From Chlorobiota bacterium (GTDB lineage: Bacteria > Bacteroidota > Chlorobiia > Chlorobiales > Chlorobiaceae), in NCBI GenBank assembly GCA_016868665.1, contig VGGK01000007.1, positions 1 to 64,000 of the forward strand: 64,000 bases of DNA, read 5' to 3'. The first letter of the stretch is position 1; each line of letters opens with the position of its first letter. This document shows positions 18,591 through 28,588 of the stretch, piece after piece. Under the pieces are notes generated by a model, which was not told the origin of the DNA, ran no database searches, and worked only from the letters and a program-made list of their open reading frames with translations. Position numbers and translations under genes: made by a program.

Positions 18591-19658
18591 TCAGGCCTTC
18601 CTGAAGTTCCTGATGGCGTCAATCAGCATCTTTTCGAGAACTTCCCGTCCTTCGGTGAACTCAAGCGAGATTTCCAGAAAGTGCAGCGGGTATTCTGCCG
18701 AAAGTTCTGCAAACCAGGGTTCGCCGAGCATCCGGTAGTAGTCCTTTTCCGTCGTGACGGGCAAGATTCCTTTTTTTCGGGCCTCTTCCAGCATTGGCAG
18801 GAGCTTTTCCCTGGTATAGGGTTCGTGGTCCCTGAAAAAACGGCGCGATTCGACCGTGCAGCCGAACGCTTCGAGGCTGCCGACAAACCCTTCGGGTGAG
18901 CCGATGCCGGCAAATGCAAGTACGCTGCATCCCGGTCGGGCCGTTTCGGGTTTTTCGGCATCGATAAACGGTACCAGCGATCCGGGAGAAGTTCTCGCCT
19001 GCGCAACCCGGAGCCCCCTGCGTTCAAGATCCGCGGCAATTGCCGAAGCGGTCTTGCGGTCGTTCGCATTGCTGATCACGGCGATATCCGCCCTCCGGAT
19101 ATTGGCAAGGGGCTCGCGCAGCCTTCCCGCCGGCAGCATTGCCGAGTTGAAATAGGCTTCGGCGGCATTGACCACCACGATATCGAGATCGCGATGGAAC
19201 TGTCGGTGCTGGAACGCGTCGTCGAGCACGATCACCGAAGGCGGACGACTGGCGAAGCGGCGCATGATGAACGCAGCACCATCCGTTCGCTTTTCGGCGA
19301 CAGCTGCGACGATTCCGGGATTCCTGGCCGCAAGCATCGCACTTTCATCTCCGGATTCACGGCTGCCGCAGAGCAGCGTTTCACCGTCTGATACCAGCAC
19401 GACCCCTTTCGTCGAACGCCCATAGCCCCGCGACAGGAGCGCCGGTCTTTCGCCGCACGAGATCAGGAACCTGATGATCCAGTCTGCAAGCGGAGTTTTC
19501 CCCGTTCCTCCGGCGGTTATGTTCCCTATGGATAGTACCGGAACAGGTGCGCGCCGCGATCGGAAGATCTTTTTTTCGAACAGGAGGTTCCGTACCTGAA
19601 CGACGGCCCGGTAAAGCAGCGCGGCAGGTCGAAGCAGCATGTTCAGCGACTCATTCAT
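18591..19658 (-). CDS. lpxK: Tetraacyldisaccharide 4'-kinase
   Basis: 355-residue inner-membrane kinase that phosphorylates the 4' position of the lipid A disaccharide. The P-loop appears as GNITAGGTGKTPL near residue 50. VIVLDDAFQHRQFHRDLDIV is the typical DDGFQHR-type segment; the stretch LSRGYGRSTKG follows the family pattern. The start ATG (19656-19658) lies inside the end of the upstream DUF374 acyltransferase gene, an 8-bp overlap, so the two lipid-A-related genes are translationally coupled. Confidence 0.95.
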   Translation of the reverse strand: MNESLNMLLRPAALLYRAVVQVRNLLFEKKIFRSRRAPVPVLSIGNITAGGTGKTPLADWIIRFLISCGERPALLSRGYGRSTKGVVLVSDGETLLCGSRESGDESAMLAARNPGIVAAVAEKRTDGAAFIMRRFASRPPSVIVLDDAFQHRQFHRDLDIVVVNAAEAYFNSAMLPAGRLREPLANIRRADIAVISNANDRKTASAIAADLERRGLRVAQARTSPGSLVPFIDAEKPETARPGCSVLAFAGIGSPEGFVGSLEAFGCTVESRRFFRDHEPYTREKLLPMLEEARKKGILPVTTEKDYYRMLGEPWFAELSAEYPLHFLEISLEFTEGREVLEKMLIDAIRNFRKA

Positions 19659-20274
19659 GGTCGAGCTCCAGGGACAGGCTGTCGCACCATGCGCGGAGAT
19701 CGTTTTCTCCGGCGAATTCCGGCACCTCGATGCGCCGGAGGATAACATCGACCCGGCTGAACGGTTTCGGGACTTCGAACCGGTCCCAGCTTTTCAGACG
19801 CCAGGCGCTGCGGTACCGGATGTCGGCAAAAAGCAGGGGTATGCGGAGTTTCGAGGCGATCCGCAACGATCCGTACTTGAACCGGTGCTGCGGGCCTCTG
19901 GGGCCATCCGGCGTGATTGCAACCGTCTCTCCCTGCAGGAGACATGCCTCGATCCCGTTTCTGACCAGATCGCCCTTGCTGGAACTCGAACCCCTGATGA
20001 GGGAAAACCCGAGTGCTTCAAGCGCGTCAGAGAGTATCGCTCCGTCTTCCGAGAGACTGACCACGGCCTTCAGCGGCCGCCTGCCGAAGAGCGTCCGGGC
20101 CAGCGGCCATCCGACAGCCATCTTGCCGTGCCAGAATGCGAAAAGAACCGCCCCCTGGGGAACAGCTGCCGGAACCGACCGGAAATCGGGTTTCATGCGC
20201 AGGCTGCGGTAAAGCAGGTCAATCGTCGCGGGGAGCAGAGCGCGTGTTGTGAAGGAGGGTAATTTTCCGATCAT
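19651..20274 (-). CDS. DUF374 lysophospholipid-type acyltransferase
   Basis: 207 residues. The DUF374 signature is clear: FAFWHGKM near residue 48, GFSLIRGSSSSKG near residue 88 and the VAITPDGPRGP motif near residue 120. These proteins belong to the LPLAT acyltransferase fold. Coupling to lpxK (8-bp overlap) suggests a role in lipid A or Kdo-lipid A acylation, but this is inference. There is no long membrane anchor. Confidence 0.85.
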   Translation of the reverse strand: MIGKLPSFTTRALLPATIDLLYRSLRMKPDFRSVPAAVPQGAVLFAFWHGKMAVGWPLARTLFGRRPLKAVVSLSEDGAILSDALEALGFSLIRGSSSSKGDLVRNGIEACLLQGETVAITPDGPRGPQHRFKYGSLRIASKLRIPLLFADIRYRSAWRLKSWDRFEVPKPFSRVDVILRRIEVPEFAGENDLRAWCDSLSLELDHE

Positions 20275-20440
20275 CCTTCTCTTTTCAGGAAAAATTTTTT
20301 AATTGTTTTTTTAATGCAACCTGTTTTATATAGATCCTCACTCCGGCACGCCATGCTTGGATTCCGGAAGATAAATGTAAACAATCCGGCTTGATAAACC
20401 CTATGGCCTCATGTGGCCATGCCATTGACCGAAAAAAGCC

Positions 20441-21724
20441 ATGAATCTCCTCATTATCGGCAGCGGAGCCCGTGAACACGCTTTTGCGGCGGCTCTTGCC
20501 GCAAACCCGGGGACGGAGAAAATCTTTATCGCTCCGGGCAACGGCGGCACGGCCATGATGGGCGGCAAGGTCTCCAATGTGCCGCTCAAAGCGCTGCAGC
20601 TCGAAGAACTGCTTGAATTCGCCGGACGGAACCGTGTGGAACTTACGGTGGTCGGCCCGGAGCAGCCGCTCGAAGCCGGCATTGTCGATCTCTTTCGTGC
20701 GGCCGGCATGAAGATTGTCGGGCCCGTTCAGGCAGCTGCGCGGCTCGAATCGAGCAAGGTCTTCGCCAAGGAGTTCATGCGGCGTCACGGAATTCCAACG
20801 GCCGAATACAGGGTATTCGGCGACGAAGCATCCTCCCTGTCTTTTGCGGAGGAACTGCCTCCGGAACGTTTTCCCCTGGTCATCAAGGCGAGCGGCCTCT
20901 GTGCCGGCAAAGGGGTAGTCGTTGCCATGAGCCGTGACGAGGCGCTGACCACCCTGAAAGAGATATTCCAGGACCGCATTTTCGGCAGCGCAGCCGACGA
21001 AGTGGTTATCGAGGACTTTCTGCGCGGCCAGGAAGCCAGCGTCTTCGCCCTGACCGACGGGAAGGACTACCGGCTGTTTCTTCCGGCTCAGGACCACAAG
21101 CGCATCGGCGAAGGCGATACCGGCAAGAATACAGGAGGCATGGGAGCATACGCTCCAGCCCCTCTGGTCACGCCCGAAGTTCTTCGGAAAGTCGAAGAAC
21201 GGATCATTCGCCCGACCCTTGCCGGCATGTCGGCTGAGGGTTACCCCTATACGGGTTTTCTGTACGTCGGCCTCATGATCGATCGGGGAGAACCGTCCGT
21301 GGTCGAGTTCAATGCCCGTCTCGGCGACCCTGAAACGCAGGTTGTGCTTCCGCTTCTGCAGAGCGACCTCTGCGATGCGCTTCTTGCCAGCGTCGAAGGA
21401 GGGCTTGATACCGTTCCCTTCGCCATGCGCTCAGGCTCGGCGGCAACGGTTGTGATGGCTTCCGGCGGGTACCCCGATGCATTCGAATCGGGCAAGAGGA
21501 TCACCATAGACCCGGATGCCGAAAATGCCGGCGATGTCATGATCTTTCATGCCGGCACTCTTTTCGACGGCGAGAACCTGGTAACGTCCGGCGGCAGGGT
21601 GCTTTCGGTCACAGCGATCGGCGCATCGCTCAGGGAGAGCCTCGAACGCGCTTACCGCACGGTAGGACTCATCCGTTTCGACGGAGCATGCTACCGCAGG
21701 GACATCGGGGCAAAAGCGCTCTGA
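20441..21724 (+). CDS. purD: Phosphoribosylamine-glycine ligase (GARS)
   Basis: 427-residue ATP-grasp ligase of de novo purine synthesis that joins glycine to phosphoribosylamine. The opening MNLLIIGSGAREHAFA, the segment VVGPEQPLEAGIVD, the ATP-grasp lysine region PLVIKASGLCAGKGV and the metal-binding VEFNARLGDPETQ are all intact. The length is typical and there is no PurM/PurN fusion. It heads a plus-strand series with a JAMM peptidase, carB (N-half) and trpC. Confidence 0.97.
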   Translation: MNLLIIGSGAREHAFAAALAANPGTEKIFIAPGNGGTAMMGGKVSNVPLKALQLEELLEFAGRNRVELTVVGPEQPLEAGIVDLFRAAGMKIVGPVQAAARLESSKVFAKEFMRRHGIPTAEYRVFGDEASSLSFAEELPPERFPLVIKASGLCAGKGVVVAMSRDEALTTLKEIFQDRIFGSAADEVVIEDFLRGQEASVFALTDGKDYRLFLPAQDHKRIGEGDTGKNTGGMGAYAPAPLVTPEVLRKVEERIIRPTLAGMSAEGYPYTGFLYVGLMIDRGEPSVVEFNARLGDPETQVVLPLLQSDLCDALLASVEGGLDTVPFAMRSGSAATVVMASGGYPDAFESGKRITIDPDAENAGDVMIFHAGTLFDGENLVTSGGRVLSVTAIGASLRESLERAYRTVGLIRFDGACYRRDIGAKAL

Positions 21725-21755
21725 GAGCTTATGTTTTTCATTCAACCGTTTTCCA

Positions 21756-22187
21756 ATGAAGTTACCCCGGCGCAAATTTGAAATCATCCAGGAACACGCT
21801 TTCCGAGAAAAGCCCTGCGAGTGCTGCGGTCTGCTCGCAGGAAAGCGGTATGTCGATCACCGGGGAAATATCGAAAACGTGGTTCATGAGATAGCGCCCT
21901 GCCGCAACGCTCTTTACTTCGGCAGGGAAAACGGGTTTGAAATTTCGTTCGGCGAATATGCCGACGTGGAGCGCGAAGCCCATGGTCTCGGATACGAGAT
22001 CGTCGGCTCCTACCATTCGCATATCAACTCTCCGGCAGTGCCTTCGCGAAACGATATTGATTTTGCCCGTCCCGGCCATACCATGCTGATCATCTCGCTT
22101 ATCAACGGTTTGCCCAGGGAGGTCACGGCATGGCTGAGAAGGGACGCCGGCGGATTTCATCAGGAGCCTATCAGAATTATCGAGTGA
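21756..22187 (+). CDS. JAMM/MPN+ metallopeptidase (Mov34 family)
   Basis: 143 residues. The zinc JAMM motif is complete: Glu22, then H87-S-H89, seven residues, S97 and D100. Short stand-alone bacterial JAMM proteins such as Mec remove residues from ubiquitin-like sulfur carriers (ThiS, MoaD or CysO types). No sulfur-carrier gene is adjacent, so that substrate is only a family-based guess. It lies 31 bp downstream of purD and 96 bp upstream of carB. Confidence 0.9.
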   Translation: MKLPRRKFEIIQEHAFREKPCECCGLLAGKRYVDHRGNIENVVHEIAPCRNALYFGRENGFEISFGEYADVEREAHGLGYEIVGSYHSHINSPAVPSRNDIDFARPGHTMLIISLINGLPREVTAWLRRDAGGFHQEPIRIIE

Positions 22188-22283
22188 ATCCGCAGCATCA
22201 TCCATGGCGGAGAAAACTCTGCTGAATATTTTGTACATTACGTTCGAAAAAAAACTTACCAAGCCATTAATCCTGGGAAAACA

Positions 22284-23762
22284 GTGCCAAAAAGGGAAGA
22301 TATCAAGTCCATATTAGTGATCGGAGCCGGCCCTATCGTCATCGGTCAGGCCTGCGAATTCGACTATTCGGGAACGCAGGCATGCCGCGCTCTCAAGGAC
22401 GAAGGGTACCGGGTCATACTGGTCAACAGCAATCCTGCGACCATCATGACCGATATCGAACTGGCCGACGCCACCTATATCGAGCCGATCACGCCGGAAT
22501 ACGTACAGAAAATCATCGAAAAAGAGAAACCCGATGCGCTACTGCCCACCATGGGAGGACAGACCGCGCTCAATACCGCCGTCAGTCTTGCAGAGTCGGG
22601 CATACTTGAACGAAACGGTGTCGAACTGATCGGCGCGAAGCTCAGAGCCATCAGAAAGGCCGAGAACCGGGAGTTCTTCAGCGATGCCATGAAAAAGATT
22701 GGCCTTGAACTGGCAAAGGGTTTCTTTGTGCGAAACGAAAAAGAGGCGCGCGAAGCGCTCGAAGAGATCGGGCTTCCCCTCGTCATCCGTCCATCCTTCA
22801 CCCTTGGCGGAACAGGCGGCGGTTTTGCCGAAACCAAGTCCGACTACTACGAAGCCGTGCGCCGGGGGATTGCCGAAAGTCCGATAGGCGAAGTGCTGGT
22901 AGAAGAATGCCTTCTCGGGTGGAAGGAGTACGAGCTCGAAGTGATCCGCGATACGGTCGACAACGTTATCATCGTCTGCTCCATCGAAAACGTCGATCCC
23001 ATGGGCGTGCATACCGGCGACAGCATTACCGTCGCTCCCGCACAGACGCTCACCGATCGCCAGTACCAGGAGCTCAGGGACGCATCGATACGCATCATCC
23101 GCGAAATCGGCGTGGAGACCGGCGGCAGCAACATCCAGTTCGCCATCAACCCCGAAAACGGGCGCATCGTCATCATCGAAATGAATCCGCGCGTATCGAG
23201 GAGTTCCGCGCTGGCCTCAAAAGCAACCGGTTTCCCGATCGCAAAGGTCGCCGCAAAGCTTGCCGTAGGCTACACGCTCGACGAGATCCTCAACGACATC
23301 ACCAGGACAACGCCGGCAAGCTTCGAGCCCGCCATAGACTACTGCGTCGTCAAAATCCCCCGATGGGATTTCGAGAAGTTCAAAAACGTCGACGCCCGCC
23401 TCGGCGTACAGATGAAATCTGTCGGCGAAGTGATGGCGTTCGGGCGAAACTTCCGCGAAGCCCTGCAGAAATCGCTGCGAGGCCTTGAAATCGGCCGGGC
23501 GGGTCTCGGTTCGGACGGCAAGGACCTCATGAACGTGGTCGATATGACCCAGCAGCAGAAAATATTCGCCAAGGAAGATATTCTCGAAAAGATCAAGGTG
23601 CCGAAAGCGGACAGGATGTTCTATCTGCGCTACGCCTTCCAGGCCGGTGCCACGGTGGAAGAAGTGCACCAGTCCACGAAAATCGATCCATGGTTCCTCG
23701 ACAATATCCGCCAGATCGTGGAATTCGAAGCGGAACTGCGGGAGCTTGCCTCGGCAGGGTAA
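22284..23762 (+). CDS. carB: Carbamoyl-phosphate synthase large subunit, N-terminal half only
   Basis: 492 residues from a GTG start with a GGGAAA sequence just upstream. The protein holds the first ATP-grasp (carboxyphosphate) domain, with [43 protein letters not shown] and [20 protein letters not shown]. It continues through about 90 residues of the oligomerisation region ([22 protein letters not shown]) and ends in a stop. The carbamoyl-phosphate ATP-grasp and allosteric domains of a normal 1070-residue CarB are absent, and trpC follows 5 bp later. This is a split carB, with the second half expected elsewhere, as in some archaea and Aquifex. Confidence 0.93.
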   Translation: MPKREDIKSILVIGAGPIVIGQACEFDYSGTQACRALKDEGYRVILVNSNPATIMTDIELADATYIEPITPEYVQKIIEKEKPDALLPTMGGQTALNTAVSLAESGILERNGVELIGAKLRAIRKAENREFFSDAMKKIGLELAKGFFVRNEKEAREALEEIGLPLVIRPSFTLGGTGGGFAETKSDYYEAVRRGIAESPIGEVLVEECLLGWKEYELEVIRDTVDNVIIVCSIENVDPMGVHTGDSITVAPAQTLTDRQYQELRDASIRIIREIGVETGGSNIQFAINPENGRIVIIEMNPRVSRSSALASKATGFPIAKVAAKLAVGYTLDEILNDITRTTPASFEPAIDYCVVKIPRWDFEKFKNVDARLGVQMKSVGEVMAFGRNFREALQKSLRGLEIGRAGLGSDGKDLMNVVDMTQQQKIFAKEDILEKIKVPKADRMFYLRYAFQAGATVEEVHQSTKIDPWFLDNIRQIVEFEAELRELASAG

Positions 23763-23767
23763 CAGCT

Positions 23768-24544
23768 ATGAGCTATCTCCGGAGGATACTCGACGAGAAA
23801 CAGAACGAGGTCGCCGAACTCAGGAAACAGCGTCCGGTGCAGCGCTATCTGGAACGGCAGCACGACATTCCGCCAGGTCGCGATTTCGCAGGCAGCCTGA
23901 AGCGGTCGGCGGAAAATCTGCGGCTCATCGCAGAAATAAAGAAAGCCTCTCCCTCCCGGGGGGTTATCGTGCATGATTTCGATCCGGCGGCAATCGCCCG
24001 TCGCTACCTCGAGCTTGGCGCGTCGGCCTTTTCCGTGCTGACCGACAGACTTTTCTTTCAGGGATCGAACGACTATCTTCAGACGGTAAAACGGGAGTTT
24101 CCCCTTCCTGTGCTCCGCAAGGATTTCATTATCGACGAACATCAGATTTACGAGTCTCGGCTAATCGGCGCCGACGCCATTCTCCTTATCGTCGCCGCGC
24201 TCGATCCGTCGCAGCTGCGCGACTATCTGCAGCTTGCCGGGGAGGTCGGCCTTGCGGTTCTTGTCGAGGTGCACGACCGTCGTGAGCTCGATACGGCAGC
24301 GGAAGCAGGGGCCCGGATCATCGGGGTCAATAACCGGAATCTCAGGGACTTCAGCGTCAGTATCGATACGGGCATCGAACTCAGGCCGCACTTTCCGGAG
24401 AGCGTTATAGCCGTCGCGGAAAGCGGACTGAAAAGCGCCGGCGATATCGCAAGGATCCGGTCGGCGTCATTCGACGCCGTACTGATCGGCGAGGGGCTGC
24501 ATGTCAGCCGGGAGCTGCATGATCTTACCTGGCAAAAGCCTTGA
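23768..24544 (+). CDS. trpC: Indole-3-glycerol phosphate synthase
   Basis: 258-residue TIM-barrel enzyme of tryptophan synthesis. It shows [14 protein letters not shown] with the catalytic lysine, [37 protein letters not shown] and the phosphate-binding AESGLKS and VLIGEGLH loops. The start ATG at 23768 ([15 protein letters not shown]) is 5 bp after the carB stop. It is far from trpB and trpA in this window. The 3' end overlaps convergent rpe by 20 bp. Confidence 0.96.
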   Translation: MSYLRRILDEKQNEVAELRKQRPVQRYLERQHDIPPGRDFAGSLKRSAENLRLIAEIKKASPSRGVIVHDFDPAAIARRYLELGASAFSVLTDRLFFQGSNDYLQTVKREFPLPVLRKDFIIDEHQIYESRLIGADAILLIVAALDPSQLRDYLQLAGEVGLAVLVEVHDRRELDTAAEAGARIIGVNNRNLRDFSVSIDTGIELRPHFPESVIAVAESGLKSAGDIARIRSASFDAVLIGEGLHVSRELHDLTWQKP

Positions 24545-25190
24545 TTTTCGCGGCTGTCGCTATCGGGTTCTCCGCCTTGAAAAACGCCGTTCCTGCAATC
24601 AGGGAATCGGCGCCCGCCTTCACCAACGCTTCGGCATTTTCTTCCGTTACGCCGCCGTCAACGGCTATCACCATTTCCGGATTCATCTCCAGGCGCATTG
24701 CGTGAAGCTTCGCAATTTTATCAATCGACGAAGGTATGAACTTCTGACCGCCGAAACCGGGATTGACCGACATCAGGAGCACAAGATCAAGATCGGGCAG
24801 GATCGATTCCAGCGTCGATACCGGCGTGGCCGGGTTGATCGAGACACCCGCCCTGGCTCCGAGGCTTCTGATATACTGCACGGTACGGTGAAGGTGCGGG
24901 CAGGCCTCCTGATGCACGGTAATCTGGTGCGATCCAGCCTTTATGAAATCCGCGATGAACCGGTCGGGGTCGGCGATCATGAGATGGGTATCGATCACCA
25001 TGTCGGTGCAGGAAGCGACAGCCTGGACGATGAACGGACCGAACGTGATGTTCGGTACGAAAACGCCGTCCATGACGTCGCAGTGCATCCAGTCAGCGCC
25101 GGCTTTTTCCGCCAATGCGACTGACGAACGAAGATCGGTGAAATCCGCCGATAGAATCGATGGAGCAAGAAGAGTTCCTGTTGCGGGCAT
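24525..25190 (-). CDS. rpe: Ribulose-phosphate 3-epimerase
   Basis: 221-residue TIM-barrel epimerase of the pentose phosphate pathway that interconverts ribulose 5-phosphate and xylulose 5-phosphate. The motifs [47 protein letters not shown] and [11 protein letters not shown] are all present with their metal and catalytic residues. The last codons overlap trpC on the opposite strand. Confidence 0.97.
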   Translation of the reverse strand: MPATGTLLAPSILSADFTDLRSSVALAEKAGADWMHCDVMDGVFVPNITFGPFIVQAVASCTDMVIDTHLMIADPDRFIADFIKAGSHQITVHQEACPHLHRTVQYIRSLGARAGVSINPATPVSTLESILPDLDLVLLMSVNPGFGGQKFIPSSIDKIAKLHAMRLEMNPEMVIAVDGGVTEENAEALVKAGADSLIAGTAFFKAENPIATAAKIKAFAR

Positions 25191-25232
25191 AAAGGAAGAT
25201 GGTGAAAGGTTCCGGGAAAGTTACCGTAAATA

Positions 25233-27470
25233 TTAAAAAGCCTCTCCAATTCCAAAATTGAAGGTGAAATCGAGCGGATTCCATTTGCTTATCAGCCATG
25301 AATCCTGTTCCGCAGGATCATGGATTTTCCAGGCGAAATCGAAGCGGAACGGGCCTATCGGCGATCCTATCCGGAGTCCGACGCCGAAATCCCATGCAAA
25401 ATCGTTCATGAGGGAGTTCAGGCTGAAGCCGTATGGACCGTTACGGTCCCATATATTGCCGATGTCGGTGAAAAACGTCACCCCGGAGGGCTGGTCGAAA
25501 AGGGTGAAGAATTTCCATCGGTATTCAAGGCCGAGTTCAAGCTTAATATCGGCTCCGAAGTTAGCTGCGGCCTCGCTCGCGCTGCTTCCGGGACCGAGGG
25601 TATTGAACAGCCACCCTCGCATGCTGTTTGCGCCGCCGGCATAGAAGCGCCTTTCTTCAGGAGTCGATTCCGCTTTGCCGTAGGGCATCATCCACCCCAG
25701 ATGCAGTCTTCCTGCCAGCTGCCGCTGGGGCGACAGGTTTCTGAGGAATCCGAGCCTGGTTTCAGCCTTCAGATACTGCGAGTACTGGGTTCCGAAAATC
25801 TGGGGATCCTTATCGGTGAATCCTTCATACGATTTTGTGTCGATTATCTGATCGACGAGCCATGCAAGGCTTCCGGACTCTTCAACAAGCAGATCGAGGT
25901 TCCAGATGTTTTTCGGAACCGGAGAACTGTTCAGGTTCGTATAATTGTAGCGCAGCCGGAATGTCTGGTTGATTCGCGTTTCAAGCAGGCTGTCTATGCC
26001 TGCGTCGACAGCGACATCGTTGTCGGGATCGATGCCGATATTTTCGGCGAGATCGGTTCTGAAAAGTTTCCGGAATCCTCTGAGCGAATCTTTTTGTACC
26101 AGTTCGACTTCAAAAAAGTCAAAGCTCAGACGGGAAGAAGGAGCTGGTTTTGCGCTGTATGAGCCCCGTACAAGACCGTTCACCGTCGAGAGCAGGATCG
26201 GCGATCTCGATCGTGAATATTCGATATAAGCCGAATACACATTGTCGGGCCGCTGCAGTACCGGCATGATGAGGCTGCTCTTGGCGCTGAATTCGTAAGG
26301 AATGAACTTGTCGTAGTCGTCTTCCTCGAGATTATCAAGCAGGTTGTTGCTGTAGCTCGTCTGCGTACCGAATTCCAGGGATGCCTTGAGCTGTTCGGCC
26401 CCCCCGAGCAGGTTTCTGTTTTCATACGCTGCCGAAACCCCGAAAAACAGAGAACCATACCGGTTATCGACAAGCAGTTTCGGTTCTATCTGGTGTTTCG
26501 GGGCAGGCTCAAGATGAACCGTCGTATAGAGTCTGCCGTCGCGGACCGAATCCGGTTTTATGACAATGGAGGAAAAGACGTTTGTCTTTCCGAAGTTCTG
26601 CAGCGTTTTCTGTTCGAGGCTCTCCTGCGTGATCTGATCCGGACGGAACGCGATGGCGCTGGTGATGAGAGCCGGATTTATCTTCTGGGATCCGAATACG
26701 ACGCCCGATATTGAATCCTTCAGGAACCTTCGTTCGCGGCTTACGGTATCCCTTCTTACCGGATTGTGCACCACGGCATGAACCGGAGAACCATACACCA
26801 GCCTTTCAGGCAGTCTGAGGCTGTAGCGTATGCCGGCATTGGTTCCTGCGGTATCCACCCTGATGCGGATACTGTCTTCGTGAAAAAACGCGTAACCCTC
26901 ATTGCGGAAAAACGTCATGGCCCGATCGCGTTCCGCAATCAGTTTTTCAACCGAAAAAACCTCTCCGGTTTTCAATATGCCGCTTCTGACGTATCGCTCC
27001 CTGATTTTTTCATCGATGGCCTCAAGTCCTTCATAAGCAAGGGAATCAATTCTTGCCGGCTCGTTTTCGGCGATTGTTATGCTGATATCGATCCGGTCGT
27101 TCTTTTTCCGGTACTGCATGGATGAACGGATATCGGCAAAAAAATATCCCTTGTAGGTATAAAGCTTTTTAATGACGCCAAGATCCCTCTCGAAATTTTC
27201 CGCATCGAACGGTTTTCGCGATTTTCCGAAAATGCCGAGACCGAGAAACGAGGTGGGTTCAGTCGTTACGATGATCTCCCTGAGCTCCTTTTCGGGGACG
27301 GAGTCGTTTCCGGAAAAGCTGATGGAGTTGACGTAGAGAGTGGCTGTGTCTGTCGAATCGGGCACAGGTTCAGGTAATTCACCTGCCGGCGATGCATGAG
27401 CATCGACAAAAAAAAGGGCAACGACCAGAATTCCGGCGATTGCCCTGATAAGCGTTCCTGGAGAACACAC
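25233..27470 (-). CDS. BamA/TamA-family outer membrane protein
   Basis: 745 residues. An N-terminal signal peptide (AIAGILVVALFFVDAHA) is followed by at least two POTRA-like modules (from YVNSISFSGNDSVPEKELREI and from ARIDSLAYEG). The C-terminal 16-strand-type barrel contains the conserved loop as FYAGGANSMRGW and ends in phenylalanine, as OMP substrates do. With two or three POTRAs it looks closer to TamA or the Bacteroidetes surface-antigen type than to the five-POTRA BamA. It probably helps insert outer-membrane proteins. The DUF2795 gene lies 17 bp upstream in the same direction. Confidence 0.88.
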   Translation of the reverse strand: MCSPGTLIRAIAGILVVALFFVDAHASPAGELPEPVPDSTDTATLYVNSISFSGNDSVPEKELREIIVTTEPTSFLGLGIFGKSRKPFDAENFERDLGVIKKLYTYKGYFFADIRSSMQYRKKNDRIDISITIAENEPARIDSLAYEGLEAIDEKIRERYVRSGILKTGEVFSVEKLIAERDRAMTFFRNEGYAFFHEDSIRIRVDTAGTNAGIRYSLRLPERLVYGSPVHAVVHNPVRRDTVSRERRFLKDSISGVVFGSQKINPALITSAIAFRPDQITQESLEQKTLQNFGKTNVFSSIVIKPDSVRDGRLYTTVHLEPAPKHQIEPKLLVDNRYGSLFFGVSAAYENRNLLGGAEQLKASLEFGTQTSYSNNLLDNLEEDDYDKFIPYEFSAKSSLIMPVLQRPDNVYSAYIEYSRSRSPILLSTVNGLVRGSYSAKPAPSSRLSFDFFEVELVQKDSLRGFRKLFRTDLAENIGIDPDNDVAVDAGIDSLLETRINQTFRLRYNYTNLNSSPVPKNIWNLDLLVEESGSLAWLVDQIIDTKSYEGFTDKDPQIFGTQYSQYLKAETRLGFLRNLSPQRQLAGRLHLGWMMPYGKAESTPEERRFYAGGANSMRGWLFNTLGPGSSASEAAANFGADIKLELGLEYRWKFFTLFDQPSGVTFFTDIGNIWDRNGPYGFSLNSLMNDFAWDFGVGLRIGSPIGPFRFDFAWKIHDPAEQDSWLISKWNPLDFTFNFGIGEAF

Positions 27471-27487
27471 GCGGAAAAGAATTTTTC

Positions 27488-27715
27488 TCAGCTTAACATT
27501 TCCTCGTCACCGTAACAGAAATCCTCGTCGGTAGGATAATCAGGCCAGACCTCGTCGATGCTCTCATAAACCTCGTCGCCTTCGGGCAGGTCGTGCAGGT
27601 TTTCGATAACCTGCTGCGGTGCGCCGGTTCTGTTCGCGTAATCGAGAAGTTCGTCTTTTGTTACCGGCCATGGAGCATCTGCAATATATCGGGCGAGATC
27701 GAGATTCCAGTACAT
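27488..27715 (-). CDS. DUF2795-domain protein
   Basis: 75-residue acidic protein. The segment WPVTKDELLDYANRTGAPQQVIENLHDLPEGDEVYES matches, from memory, the short DUF2795 fold, where a helix pair is followed by a strongly acidic tail. No biochemical function is known. It is placed between the M23 peptidase and the outer-membrane protein genes, with gaps under 30 bp, so it is probably part of that minus-strand transcript. Confidence 0.8.
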   Translation of the reverse strand: MYWNLDLARYIADAPWPVTKDELLDYANRTGAPQQVIENLHDLPEGDEVYESIDEVWPDYPTDEDFCYGDEEMLS

Positions 27716-27739
27716 AATATAACGCTTGAATTAATCGTT

Positions 27740-28504
27740 TTAAGAGTTGCCGCCTTCGGTTCCGTCAGAAGGCTTCTGGATAGTCAGGAACTTATCCGGA
27801 TTGCTGTTGTCGAAAAAGTACGCAGCGGGATTGACCCTGACGTTGTCTTTATGGATTTCGTAGTGAAGGTGCGGGCCGGTCGAAACGCCGGTGTTGCCCG
27901 AGAGCGCGATGATCTCGCCTTTTGAAACGCGCTGTCCCAGGCGGACGAGCGATCGGGAGAGATGTGCATAGACCGTTCTGAATCCGTACCCGTGCGAAAT
28001 CATCACTTTCTGGCCGTAGCCGCGCTCATACCCCGAAAAACTTACGACCCCGTCTCCCGTCGAATGCACGCGAGTCCCCTCGGCAGCTGCTAAATCGATG
28101 CCTTGATGAAATATGACGCGTTTGTATACGGGGTGCATGCGCATGCCGTATTCGCTCGTTATATGGCCGTTGACCGGTTTGATGTTGGGAATGGAGGTGA
28201 AGTACGGTCTGTTGCTTTCTGCAGGCTGGCTGATCTCGGGATAGCTCTCTTTCTGTCTGTCTATCTGGAGAATCAGGTGCTCGATCATCTGTTCGGTCGT
28301 TGCCAGCAATCCTTCAGCCGAACCGGCAGCCGCGGGAGACTTTTCTTCTGCATGCAGGAGGGCAAATGGCGAACCTGAAAAGAGGAGAGCGGAGAAAAGG
28401 CAGACAGACTTTGCGAAACGCCGGAAAGTCGCAACATTCGGTGTTGCGTACCGCTTGTTTCTGCCGCAGCCCGTCAGGCTGAAAAACAGATTTGCTGTAA
28501 ACAT
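27740..28504 (-). CDS. M23-family peptidoglycan endopeptidase (LytM type)
   Basis: 254 residues. An uncleaved-looking N-terminal part of about 30 residues precedes a signal-like hydrophobic stretch (SVCLFSALLFSGSPFALLHA). The C-terminal LytM domain (about residues 120-245) has zinc ligands in HQGIDLAA and the HxH pair in TGPHLHYEIHKDN. The motifs VHSTGDGVVSFSGY and LSGNTGVSTG are also typical. The likely role is cell-wall remodelling in the periplasm. The catalytic residues appear intact, unlike EnvC-type activators. The long n-region suggests the true start may be non-ATG and internal. Confidence 0.9.
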   Translation of the reverse strand: MFTANLFFSLTGCGRNKRYATPNVATFRRFAKSVCLFSALLFSGSPFALLHAEEKSPAAAGSAEGLLATTEQMIEHLILQIDRQKESYPEISQPAESNRPYFTSIPNIKPVNGHITSEYGMRMHPVYKRVIFHQGIDLAAAEGTRVHSTGDGVVSFSGYERGYGQKVMISHGYGFRTVYAHLSRSLVRLGQRVSKGEIIALSGNTGVSTGPHLHYEIHKDNVRVNPAAYFFDNSNPDKFLTIQKPSDGTEGGNS

Positions 28505-28588
28505 GCAATGCCGGGTTGATTGTCAGGTCAGGCAAGCTTTCATTGTAATTAAATAATATAAACAAACTTTTTATTATAAATCAAAGAG

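Noticed and set aside
20285-21097. A 270-codon minus-strand frame over the start of purD
   Set aside because: Antisense to a certain purD; no family features.
22284-23762. Possible frameshift or sequencing error ending carB early
   Set aside because: No carbamoyl-phosphate-domain sequence is found in any frame downstream. trpC follows at once with normal coding, so the gene is truly split.
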